A stretch of DNA of 64,000 nt, from NCBI RefSeq assembly GCF_025612915.1, contig NC_069117.1, positions 41,220,327 through 41,284,326 of the forward strand, given 5' to 3'. Position 1 is the stretch's first letter, and every line of letters begins with the position of its first letter. A program made the translations under genes and the position numbers. Below are positions 1 through 11,599 of this stretch, in pieces. The DNA comes from Magallana angulata (Eukaryota > Mollusca > Bivalvia > Ostreida > Ostreidae). The notes under the pieces were generated by a model. It searched no databases. It was not told the origin of the DNA and was given only the letters and a program-made list of their open reading frames with translations.

Positions 1-300
1 CAGGAGGTAAAAGGGTTCTTTTATTTGACCGTTTGATGCCTTTTAGCAATAACTTTCATACGTAGAACAGAAAAAGAAATCTCTAGGGCAGAAGTTTTTA
101 AAAAAAAGTAAAAAATATGCAAAATTGATACATTTCAAGCTAATTCTATTGGGGTCCTACGTTAAAAATAAATCAACTTTAAGATAACCCCTAAACAAAC
201 GATGTGGTAAATATCCCATTTTTTATCTTTAAAAATATTTATTTTCAAAAAAAATTCATGTAAAAAAAATCATTAGAAAATTTAGGGAAGAACAAATTAG
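1..300. other. Non-coding AT-rich start of window
   Basis: No open frame with recognisable protein content and no repeat structure was seen here. It lies upstream of the promoter cassette of the first receptor gene. Confidence 0.5.
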
Positions 301-665
301 ACCCGGCCTTGTGAAAATGTGTCTTATCTCTATTCACTTTGAGATTTCAAAATTATATTCAATCCTAGGTAAATCTACCAATAATTAAGTGTCTCTTATC
401 GAACATGCACAATTTGTGTAATCATTGACATCACTTTTAGGAATTATATATGTTTTGTATTTTGTAACAAGAGGTTTACATATCCAAGTACTATGTTACA
501 TTAATTTGATTGTGCTATAATTTCACCACGTAGTTTTTTCTACTTGTGGGTGAGTTCTGTCAGTTTCATAAATATGGTATAAATAATTGGACGCTTTCAG
601 AGCAATTTGTTCAGTCGTTACAGTTGATGAGGCTGCTTAACATGTAGTGTTTTGCTGAGTTTAGA
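300..665 (+). promoter_or_regulatory. Upstream promoter cassette of receptor gene 1 (TATA + initiator)
   Basis: This stretch aligns by eye with 7165-7790 upstream of gene 2. It contains a strongly conserved block at about 385-460 (AATTTGTGTAATCATTGACA and flanks), a TATAAATA box at 578-585 and a TCAGTC initiator at 611-616, about 33 bp further on. The sequence just after the initiator is also conserved with gene 2 (CAGTTG..GA.GCTGCT). Conservation of box, spacing and leader suggests a real core promoter. The first recognised coding exon is about 3 kb downstream, so an untranslated or leader exon would have to lie here; its splice donor could not be placed with confidence. Confidence 0.6.
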
Positions 666-3600
666 AGTTTATTTGTAATTTGAATGACTTACAAAATTAC
701 TAGCGTATTTTTCTCATGTCACTCAGTTTTTGCTGACTAAAACAAAGCTGCGATATTCTAAGAAATTGAGATTTTTAAAATTATTTTTATTTTTATAATT
801 ACCAATTTTGCCATCATTGACAATTTTATATCAATAAAAAAGTTGAAAAAAAGGATATTTTTTTTCCATCGGGCATGTTTGATATTGTATTTGATAGCCT
901 ATTCTGTTCTAACGATTTCTATTGCAGTTTAAGCTAACCAAACATACATGTTTAGTGCTTTTGCTTACTATCTTTTTTCCCAGCAAATAGCATCAAATTT
1001 TCTGTACATTTTACATTAATTTATAGAAAAACTCACTGACAAGCGAAAGAAATTAAATACACATGAAAACGGCGATGTCAGTAAGCATTGAAAGGAATAT
1101 TGAAGACAAAACGAAAAGTAAATTAAAAGCGATTACTCTGTCGTAAAAATAAACCAGACACCTAAATTTCAAAACGTTGAAATTCTGGCTCGTTCCATGA
1201 TGGCTGTCTTGCCCGTTTTAAATGTTTAACATTTGAGACTGTTGCTAAAGACTAGCATTAATATGCAGAAAATAGCCATTAAAGACGAAGCAAGTGTAGC
1301 AAAATACCAATTTCTTCATTTGATGTTTGGTCTTGGGTAATTCATTTCAATCAGTATTGTCTTATTTTTGTGTACTGTTTCTAATAAGTGTATTACAATG
1401 AATAAATTTTTGTTGATGTGTGCCTATAAAAATTTTAATTCATTCATATATTTTAAAAGCTGACCTATTTTAATCAATTTTATGAAATAGCAAGCATTCT
1501 AGGAGTATAAAATAAGAAAAGTATGTTCCCTACCAACACTCTAAATATGAAAACTATTGTCGTTTTATGTGTTAATTAGGTCTTGAGAAAATTCGGTGTA
1601 AGAGCTTTTTTTAGATAAAGTACCCGATAAATAAAAAAAAAACAAGAGTAGTTTTAGATTTAATTTCTTTATCATTTGGGTTAATTTGGGTCAATCTGAA
1701 TAAATCGACACACCGGCTCAGCAATAACCAATAAAATACAGTAGACTTTGAACACTGTTCAATATCTTAATCATCTGTTGATAAAAATAACGGACATTGA
1801 ACTGCATAAGTGATAAATGCTGTGTTGGATAGAATGGTAGAATAAGATCTCCACGATTTATTCCAGTTTTCTCTTCTGATCGAGTATAGCATTTACCCAA
1901 TCGATCGTAAATAAGTGTCACATTTTAAAATCAATCTCCTAAATACCTGTTAATTTAAAGAAACAAAAGACAAACTTTTTCTGTAGGGCATCATTATGAA
2001 GCTAGACAATAAATTTGAAATCAGTTCTTCAAACCTTAAGTAAAAAAGTTTGGAAAAAATATTTTCACCGATAGAATATAAAAAAAATGATATAAGGTAT
2101 TCGGATATTTCAAAATTATTTTTAGAATTTAAGACTAGCCATACCAAGTGATAACTTTTTATACGTACTATTCAATATGTTTCGTATGGTTAACCGTTTG
2201 TATTTCAAACTTATTTTTAGAATTGAAGACTAGCCATACCAAATGATAACTTGATATATTATATTAATGTTATATATACTAATAAGTAAATACATACTAA
2301 TAAGTAAATATGATTAAATCGTTCATCTAGTGTTGCTAGTAACTTGATTTCTGGCACAGATTCTTGGCAGTGTATATTGATTTTATCATTTCTATTTTAA
2401 TGAAGGTTCAATTATAATTGGTGATCTGTTATACAACATTAAAATTCAGTATTTACACTTGCCAATGTATTTCCTTATATGAATTTACATACGTGCAACT
2501 TTTACACGAGTCAAGTAGTCAAATTTGTGTCGTCGCAAAGATCATTGCACTAGCTTATGGTTTGATCGTTACAATAGCATTATTATCATCAACATTAAAA
2601 CACGTTTATGTTCATATTTCTGAACAACCTTCTTTCTTAAACATAAATATTGATAATAAACGGCATTGTAAAAATGATAGCATTAGGATATCGACTTGAG
2701 TTTTAAACTTTTAAACATTACTGATTATTTCTTGAACATCTTACATGTTTGACATACATATTAAATTCTATTGCGTTATTTTGAAAAATGCGGTAAAATT
2801 TTAAAGATTCAGATCAATGTGATTGACAAGCTATAGAGCGGCAAATGCTTTTGAAATTGTCGGTGTGATTATTGGCCGCATTCAAGAAGGAAATCAGCGT
2901 CAATACACATGTAATACCGCTAAGAGTGAACAGTTAGTGTACTATGTACAACTTTTGCGTATTTTCTTTTATAGTTAAAGAGGTTTATGGGATTGGAAAA
3001 TAAACTAAATGTGAGATAAAATATGTAATTTTAATTATGTTAATCCAAATAGCCATGTTTTATACATCATTTCAATAAATGAATATTCCATAGTTATGGA
3101 GTAAAGTATACGTGTTATTATAACCATCACTGCAAATGGTTTATTAATATTAGAATTGAAAGTTTTAATTCCTTAATTGATGACCTGGGTACGGTGTAAT
3201 TATTATTAATTGTTAATATTAGAATTCTAAGTTTAAATTCCATAATTAATGGCCTGTGTACAGTGTAAAATTTAACAGATGTGTAAAAAAAAATATATGG
3301 ATAAAACAAGGAAATTAGTTAGGTTGTAGAATAAGGAAACTTTTGAACGATATTCCACAACTCTTTTGGAATCAATGACTTTTTTTTTTAGATATTTTAA
3401 AGAATAAGCACTAAATAAAATATTCCTACAACATTAGCCATCAATTTTACTTTAATTTTTCAAAAGTGTATCAAAATTAACCCTTCTTTAACTTATAGGT
3501 AAACTAAAATTGAAATATTTATTGTCGCGGAAACCAATGCATATTCCTTTTTATTTTATACTTCGTTCTAGTAATTAACAACACGCGGAAATATTCAAGT

Positions 3601-3681
3601 TTACAAAATATAATATCAGATGTTGCGCATTACCTTGTATTTTCACCCAGAGTTTTTTTTTATTAGTTAAATCAACAAAAT
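665..3681 (+). other. Probable first intron / 5' region of receptor gene 1
   Basis: This AT-rich stretch lies between the predicted core promoter and the first coding exon. I looked for a signal-peptide exon and found none that was convincing. Near 2095-2260 two imperfect copies of a short motif (TTAGAATTTAAGACTAGCCATACCAA type) occur, and near 3155-3265 two imperfect copies of a GTTAATATTAGAATT-type motif. Neither has an obvious function. Confidence 0.35.
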
Positions 3682-5010
3682 ATGTGTGACGGGAAAGAAG
3701 GCTTTACGAGGTAAGTAGTAGTCTAGTATACACATGTACCTTTTTTATACTTTCTTTTTGTCGTTATATTATATCAATGATCATTTCTAGGGATGGAGGT
3801 ACGTATTCGTGTTGTTATAACCATTACTTCAACGGATCAACATGTGTTCGTAAGTGATTTTTATTTTTGCCATGTCATTGGAACAATGTATCTTTTAATT
3901 GTATGGTATTAATGAAGACGAAGTCTTGAAAACAGAAACCTCAAACAAACACAATCTCTACATTTTTTTCAATTCCCAAAAGTATTGTTTCGTTTACTAT
4001 TTCAATAAAACAATAATTAAATATCATTTATTAGAGTGTCTTGACGGATTTTATGGAAACGAGTGTTCAAAGAAATGCAACAACGGCCTATATGGCGAAC
4101 GATGTGGCAATATATGTAATTGCAGTGCTGTGCAATTTTGCCATCATATAACTGGATGCATTATTGGTACATGTAATCTTTATAATTTTTCATTCTTCTG
4201 CGCATAATGGTATTAATACATTTTAAGAAATTGAATGAGTTACGTTTACAAAACATTTTGCCTTCTATAGAGTACAGCGGGAGTACAGAGGTACCCCACA
4301 GAGGATATGAAAGTTCAAATACCAATCAAACTCCAGTTAACTACAACTCACCTCTACCTCCTCTGACCTCGACATTATCCACTTCAGATATTCAGTTTCC
4401 ACTTCAAACCAACATTTTTATTTTTGCAATTGGCAGTGTCATAGCGGTATTCCTTGGTATACTTGTCGTACAGTTTTGCATTAAGCTTCGTATAAAACGA
4501 AGAAAGTATACACAGCAGATGTCCGTCAAACGGACACCAGTCAAAGAGGAAGAAACTTATAATGAAATTAACGAGTCATTAATAGGCATAGGAGGAGATG
4601 GTCGCAACGAACAACTACAGTTAGGCAGATATTTTGAGTTGCAAGAACGAAATCAACTCACCGGAGTACCATATGATAAAATAAAGACCCAAGCACATTA
4701 TCAAGAGATAAATAATTCTCTTGTAGAATTGTCTTGCAATTCGGATTCAAGCAACAGCAACGCATCATATTTAAAACCAAAAACTAACGAAAAACATAGT
4801 TACATAGATGTTATGGAATCCAGTACTGCAAAAAGTGGAATTACAATTCAAAACAGTAATGACAACTCAACAAATGATAGCAGCAAAGCGTCGTCGCAAT
4901 ACCTTCAACCTGTTCACAATACAGAAAAGGATGAAACAGTATTACAGAGCCATGAAATAGGTGACAATAATGGTGCTTATCTAGATGTAACACATGATAC
5001 ATTTGTTTAA
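3682..5010 (+). CDS. Receptor gene 1: short MEGF-type EGF transmembrane protein (subfamily A)
   Basis: Four coding exons, 3682-3710, 3791-3849, 4035-4166 and 4271-5010, give a 319-residue protein with consistent phases and GT..AG introns. Exon 2 encodes a CC-containing segment ending in NGSTCV. Exon 3 encodes one EGF unit of the MEGF10/Draper type (CLDGFYGNECSKKC, YGERC, then CHH..GC). Exon 4 encodes a Ser/Thr/Pro-rich stalk, a transmembrane helix at about residues 120-143, a basic stop-transfer KLRIKRRKY, and a tail with ETYNEI, GRYFEL, the pair YDKI-x5-YQEI, SYLKP, SYIDV, QYLQP, AYLDV and the C-terminus DTFV. It is probably a plasma-membrane recognition receptor signalling by tyrosine phosphorylation; that role is inferred from the family. 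No signal peptide is visible at the chosen ATG, so a leader exon may be missing. Confidence 0.85.
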
Positions 5011-5152
5011 TTCATTGGTTTTGGTTTTTTACGTTCTGGAATTCAGTGAGTCTATACAATTGACAATGAAAACAAAATGTGTTCTCATTTTTATGAAATT
5101 CAGAACGATTGTAAATTGTATTTGTTGAAATACAAATTGTTTTCATTTGACG

Positions 5153-5158
5153 AATAAA
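5153..5158 (+). terminator. Polyadenylation signal of receptor gene 1
   Basis: AATAAA lies about 145 bp after the stop codon of gene 1, the expected distance for a short 3' UTR. Confidence 0.6.
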
Positions 5159-5169
5159 CGATACTACAT

Positions 5170-7164
5170 TTTAATGTTGGTCAATGGTTTTTAAAGAGAA
5201 ATGAACGATATTTCGCAGAGAATAATACTTTTTTGTATGAACAAGAACTATTTTATATAAAACATGGATACATAATGGCGATGATTGGATAAAAATTATT
5301 AATTAATTAAAAACAATAGGAAGTAAATATTTTAAATGTAAGAATGCATGTTTAACTGCATGTAATTTTAAAAAAAATTCGAATACAAATGTTGTTATTG
5401 TGCATCTATTGCATAATGTTAAAAAAAAAAGGTCAATTTCTAAAAGTCGTGTTTTAGGCAATGTGGGATAAAATGATGATTTTTCTTGACTCTAATTTTT
5501 ACAAACGCCAATTATACATGTTTGATCATTTTATACGAACTCGACATGGTTGGTACGGATAAAAGCAAGCGATTTAATTTCAACGTCTTGCCAACTTGAT
5601 GTAAAAGAATCGAAAAACATCTACGTCGATTAACATTCAATCTAATAAAAATAATTAAAACAGTTTGAGAATATGAAAAAATCATTTGACAGAAACAAAT
5701 AATTACAAAGGTCTCCATATGCTTGAAAAGGTAATGTTTGAAATTCATATATTGATTGAAATCAGATTTATCAGAGATTTCTTTTTTCCCTCTTTCGAAA
5801 TGCGATCATCAATTTGTAATATATTGCTATGTTTTATACACTGGAAGGAGGTACGTGCTATTTTCCAAGATCCAAGATTGTTATTGTTTTAAATGAACAT
5901 AAAGCAATCTACGTTTGCGTATATATATATAAGTATATAGCAGTTTTAAAAACTATTCAGATAAATTAGATTTTAGTCAGTCTAGAATGAATAGTGATTT
6001 GTTAATAGGGAAATGATGGCCAGTGATGTTACCGAAAAATCTTTATTTCAAAGAATAAGAAAATGTTAAACATGTTATGCATTTACTCTAAATTGCTGTC
6101 ATACAAAGTATGAATTGAGTATTATAAGAATGTATTATCTTTATTACTATGGGCTTATGCGTCATCGGGAAATCGTCGTATGCTTTAGTGGTTTATGTCA
6201 CAATATCATACAAAGTCATCCAAACTTATCCAAAGTCATTAAATGCTTTTTAAGTTATTATTCGCTGTGTGACACTGGTCAATATCGATCTTATTCCGTA
6301 ATAATCAAAGGAGTCATATGCATGCGTTTTGATCATCTTTCATGAAGAGGCAATGTCTTGTTGATTTTCAACAAGCAATGATGAAAAATTCTTTATGTTT
6401 TCTCATGCTGCACAACCTCACCACAGCTCCGTTTTTGCTGTCTGATAAATGAACTCAACAATTGTGCATGATGAAATATGTCATTTATTAAAAATGACGA
6501 AAGTAAAGAAAAATATAAACAACATAGTAGGGGATCAGACCCAAAACTGTTCACACAAAATGTTAAATAACTTATCAATATGCTGATCCCCTTAAAATAC
6601 AGAAAAACAATATTTTGTTCAAAATTATTTACAATATATACAAAACCAGCAAAAAGATGGCACCTCAAAAATAAAATATGCCATATGCAAAATAACAATA
6701 TTTTGTACATGTATGCAACTTTCGAATATTGGAGTGGTGAAACGGGGATGGTGGTGGGTGTATCAAAACATTACTCGTGCTAACACTCTCAGAGATGAAG
6801 ACAGAATGACCCTTCTCTCAACGGTCAGATACTGACCGCATCAAACCACGTGACCGTATCGCTTAATTTGATTGGCTATTAAATTAAATTTGGGGAGAAT
6901 TACACCATGGGATTTTTAACAATTACATAATAGGTCACTGGGAGGTTTTTAGACTAGGAATTTGGGCTAAAAATAGACATGGACAGTGACCACTGCAGGG
7001 AAATTACATAATATGGCCAACGACCTCTACAAGGCCTGGGAAAGAAATGCAACTTATCTAATCAAACATAAACATGAAAAATACAATAAATAAGCAAATA
7101 AAATTATAGCATTCAACACATAAATACAATTATTAACATAATTGTTGTTTTTGTTTCTGTTTGT
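5170..7164. other. Intergenic region between receptor genes 1 and 2
   Basis: Only short, composition-driven open frames are present. The part from about 6390 to 7020 is less AT-rich and reads like interspersed-repeat sequence, but I could not assign it to a family or find clear ends. Confidence 0.4.
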
Positions 7165-7790
7165 TTTTAACGGATATTATTTTATTTTAGTATGAGCTTT
7201 CAAAATCATATTTAGTCGTAGGTACCAATATATATGTGCGTCTCTTATCGCACGTGCCAATTTGTGTAATCATTTACATCACCATGAGGACCTATCTGTG
7301 TTGTTGCACGAGGTGCACGAATCCAACTACTAAGCATCGTTTGGTTGATTGTGCTATAATTTCACAGTGTAGTTTATTGAACTGAATTTTTTTTATTTTA
7401 CAACGATTGATAAACAAGTTATACAACTTATACATGTATTAATATCTCTCGTTGGCACGGGTGTAATCTCGAGGGGGTCATTGGTGTGGGAAAAAGCCGG
7501 AGTACCCGGAGAGAACCCACATGTCCAAGCGGGCGGCTGCCATACCCTATCACATACAACCACCGTCGATCACGGGGATCGAACTCAGATCGCAGCGGTG
7601 AGAAGCGAGTGCATTGTCCACTACGCTACTTGGACACCTGGTTGCTGTAGTTTATTCTACTTTTGGGTGTGTTCTGTCAGATACAATGATTTGGTATAAA
7701 CAAATGGACGCTTTCACTTCAATTTATTTAGTTGTCACAGTTGTTGAAGCTGCTGAACACAACGTTTTGCTGAGTTCAAAATGTGTTTTC
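7165..7790 (+). promoter_or_regulatory. Upstream promoter cassette of receptor gene 2, split by a SINE
   Basis: This is homologous to 300-665. The conserved upstream block is at about 7240-7310, the TATAAACA box at 7695-7702, and the conserved leader GGACGCTTTCA follows. A SINE at 7379-7645 separates the upstream block from the TATA box; gene 1 has no insertion at the matching place. Whether gene 2 still responds to the upstream block cannot be told from sequence. Confidence 0.6.
7379..7645 (-). mobile_element. tRNA-derived SINE with 11-bp target-site duplication
   Basis: Read on the minus strand, the element starts with a tRNA-like head. The A box is TAGCGTAGTGG and the B box is GTTCGATCCC. 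A body carrying the widespread SINE core motif CTCCGGGTACTCCGGCTTT follows. The tail is T/A-rich and lies towards 7379. Perfect 11-bp copies of TGTAGTTTATT at 7368-7378 and 7646-7656 are the target-site duplication. The matching gene 1 promoter has one version of this site and no insertion. The element depends on LINE machinery for movement and has no coding capacity. Confidence 0.9.
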
Positions 7791-10111
7791 TATTTGTTAT
7801 ATTTATGGTTTAATCTTCTATCATTAGTACCAATTATTTTCAATATAATGTATGCTTCAATTCGTAGTTTCTCCTGTCACTCATTTTGTTGGCTAATACA
7901 AAGAATCAGGTGTCAAAATGCAAACATTCAAAAAAACTTTTTTTTTACAAAATGCATTAAAATGTCAGAGTAAGGATTTTCCATAGGGTATCTTTCATGA
8001 TTAATGTACTTGTGATCCGAATATATTCTTAACAAATTAATTTTCGTTGCAGGTTTAGTTAATCAAAACATAATATGTATGTTTTAGCTAATATTCTTTT
8101 TTCAACAACTAGCAGAAACGTTGCTGTACATTTTGCAATAATTTATTTTACATTTCTCCTATAAAACTGACTGACAATCGTTTAAAAACGGCTAAACACA
8201 TGTCAATATTGGTAATCATTGAAATTAACAATGTGCATAGCTCAGGTCACACAGTAAAGATTAATGCAGAAAACGTGAAACGAATGTATGAATTTCGTAA
8301 ACAATCTTTGATGTATACTTTTTTTGTTGACAATTCAATATTAAATCAAAGCCTAGAATGCATGCCGATTTTCTTTTCGAAAATATGAAATACGAATGCA
8401 GCACTTTAGGGAGAAGGTTCTGAAGGGGGGTTTTTTTACATGCATTTGTATCTAGAAATTAAGTGAAGCTTTTATAGTGTACGAAATGTGAAAATAAACT
8501 GACATAAAAAGAATTATTTCACACATGTAACAAAATATTAATATCTGTACATGGACATTTGTCGTTAGCAATAGAATCAAGGTACTGAAGAACTATTGAT
8601 TATTATCTATTTTTAAAATCACGATATGTAATTTCGCATGGCAAATACTTTCTTAAATGTATTTGAATAATTACGCACATTTATTTTCATATGAATTCTC
8701 GGGCTTTTCCGAGATAAAGACGGAAAAACCATATAAATCATGTTGTATAATATTTAAAGATAGATTTTTCGTCATCAAAATTTACGATGCAGTAATATCA
8801 TTAATCGAAATATATCTGAAAAATTAATATAATAACAATGATAATAAAGTGTAGTCTAATATATCATATGTTTAATGTCTGCGACATGTAATGTCTCATC
8901 GTAACGGGAACGGGCATTTAAATTTCTTTATGATTTCTCGCCAAGATGTTGACAGAAAGAAAATGAATCACTAAAATTTACACCCTTCAAAGTAATGTTC
9001 CACGACAGTTGTAAAAAAGGAAATGCTCGATTCAAGGGAAAAATATACAGAAGTTTAACATAATTTTTCTTTCAAGCTATGCAATTGTAGACCATAAAAA
9101 TTTGAGTGGTATGGTTGACCATGTGCAATACTTCCTCTGACCTACATAAGTTTCCCTGCTTTGTATCGTCTATACAATTGAATTACCAAATACCTCATCA
9201 GCTGTTTAAAACAATTAGACATTGCTACGAGATTCAAGTGTCCGTGACATGTTGTTGTTGCCTTTGGCGCGATAGTTCTGCATTATTCTGATAACTTCAC
9301 ACCTCCACCAGTTCCACCAATGTCAGTGTCATATACAAGAAGTAGTGTTATTTTGTTTGTCAAGGACGATCACTTTTTTGTCAGTTATTTGTCATTTGTC
9401 TTGTTGTTTCTGCTGATACTGTAACTGGTGTTATCGGATGCTTTAAATAATAAATACAACCCCAAGACACAAGTTTAAGGTATCAGTGTATTACATAAAA
9501 GGAAGTTAAAATGTGTACAACCTGACATTAGCAATTAAAAAAGAAAGATGGCAAAATTGTAAATATGAATTTTTACAAACTAATTTGACAATGACTTTTA
9601 ATATGAAAAAAAAATTACTAATTATAATTGTATTGTCCGTTCCAAAATACAAATAATTACCAGTATTAAAAAGTATTTAGTACTAATATTATACACATCT
9701 GCAAAGGAATAAATAAAAGCACTCAATTCTATCGGAAGCGTAACAATAATATAAATAAAACAAGGAAATTAGTTGTGTTGTAAAAGAAGGAAACTTTTAA
9801 ATTAATATTGCACAACTCAAACGGTGTTTTTGAGACATTTTAAAGTTAAAACATTTGATAAATGTTGACACCTAGAACAATATCCACCATTTTTACATTA
9901 AATTGTTCATGAAAAATGTATTTAAGTACAGGTTAAAGAATCAATCTTTGATTTAATTTACCAATAATCCGAAGTAAAATATTTTATATTGTGGAAATCG
10001 ATGCATATTCCTATCTATTTTACATTTCATTCTAGTAATTAACACACGGAACTATTTACTTTCATAATCTATCATTTCAGAGTTTTGTTTTACTAGTTTA
10101 ATCAAGACAGC
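7790..10111 (+). other. Probable first intron / 5' region of receptor gene 2
   Basis: No convincing coding exon was seen. Two blocks are shared with other genes' upstream regions. About 8570-8790 resembles 33300-33510 upstream of gene 6, including the run GTTGTATAATATTTAAAGAT. About 8900-9130 resembles 18210-18440 upstream of gene 4. These are parts of an ancestral duplicated unit rather than separate features. Confidence 0.45.
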
Positions 10112-11448
10112 ATGTGTGAGGGAAAGGAGGCCTCGACGAAGTAGGTAGTAAAATGTACAATTTTCTGTTCATACTTTTCTTTAATTATTTGATATCGCTG
10201 ATTATTTCTAGGGATGGAATTACGTATACGTGTTGTTATGACCATTACTACAACGGATCAACATGTGTTGGTAAGTCATTCATATTTTTTAATCTTACTG
10301 CAACAAAGTATTTTTATTCTATGATGATCAAAAGGATGAAGTCATAAAAACAGCATGTCATATTACATGTAAGAAAATCTTGTTTATTTCATTTTTTCCT
10401 AGAAATGTATTTTTCGTTTACTTTTTATCCTAAAATCAGCAATTTAAGAACTTTGAAATTTCATTTATCAGGTTGTCTCGCTGGTTTTTATGGTACTGAT
10501 TGTTTAAAACCTTGCGATGTCACCTTTTATGGTGAACAATGCAGCAAAACGTGCAATTGCAGTACACAACATATATGTCATCATATACATGGATGCATTT
10601 TTGGTAAAAATATTTATATATATATATATATCTTCGGTGCATGATATTATCTGTATGATTTGAGACTAAAAGAACAATGAAGACAAATCATTATTTACAT
10701 TTCAGAGTATAGCGGAAGTTCAGAGATTCCCACTACAGGTTATGAAAGTACTAGTACCGATCATACTCCAACTAACTCAAAACCACCTTTACCTGCTTTG
10801 ACGTCAACATCACCCGCTACAGATATTCAGTTTCCGCTTCAAACCAACATTTTTATTTTTGCAATCGGCAGTGTGATGGCGCTGTTCCTTGGTATAATTG
10901 TTGTACAGCTTTGTATTAAACTTCGTATTAAACGAAGAAAGTATACACAACAGATATCCGTCAAACGGAAACCAGTCAGAGAGGAAGAAACTTATAATGA
11001 AATTGACGAGTCGTTAATGAACATAGAAATAGATGATAGCCGCAATGAACAACGACATGGTGGCAAATATGATGAGTTACAAGCAACAAATCAACTTACC
11101 GGCGTACCATATGATAAAATAAAGACCCAAACACAATATCAAGATACAAATGGTTCTCAAGCCGAACTGTCCTGCAACTCTGATTCTAGTAACAGCAATA
11201 CATCATACCTAAAACCTATGATTACCGAAAACCATGATGACATAGATGTTATACATTCCAGTACTGCGAGATATAAAAATACATTTCATGACAGCCATGT
11301 TGACTTGATAAATGATGACAGCAAAGTGTCGCCTCAATACCTTGATCCTGTCCACAATATACATGATGATGAAATTTCAATACAAAGCCATGAAATACGC
11401 GACAATAATGATTCATATCTAGATGTAACGCATGATACATTCGTCTAA
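10112..11448 (+). CDS. Receptor gene 2: short MEGF-type EGF transmembrane protein (subfamily A)
   Basis: Exons 10112-10140, 10212-10270, 10472-10603 and 10706-11448 encode 320 residues. It is the closest relative of gene 1 in both exons and flanks. The EGF unit reads CLAGFYGTDCLKPC, then YGEQC and a final CHH..GC. The transmembrane helix is near residues 120-143, followed by RIKRRKY. The tail has ETYNEI, GKYDEL, YDKI-x5-YQDT (the second motif has T at +3 where paralogues have I or V), SYLKP, QYLDP, SYLDV and the C-terminal PDZ-ligand-like DTFV. The end of exon 1 (AA before GTAGGT) was chosen because it keeps the reading phase used in the paralogues. As in gene 1, the first ATG has no signal peptide behind it. 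Confidence 0.85.
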
Positions 11449-11599
11449 TACAATTGTGTTGTTTTTCATATTATGGAGTTCAGTAAAAGTACTTAGAATC
11501 ATAAACTGACAGTGTTATTATTTTCACGTAATTGTATTCACCATTATATTGGTTGAAATACATATTGTTTTTGAATAGATGATGAACGAGTACACTTTC

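Noticed and set aside
7614-7973. Hydrophobic 119-residue frame just after the SINE, first thought to be a leader exon of gene 2
   Set aside because: It begins inside the SINE, crosses the TATA box, and is not open in the matching gene 1 sequence.
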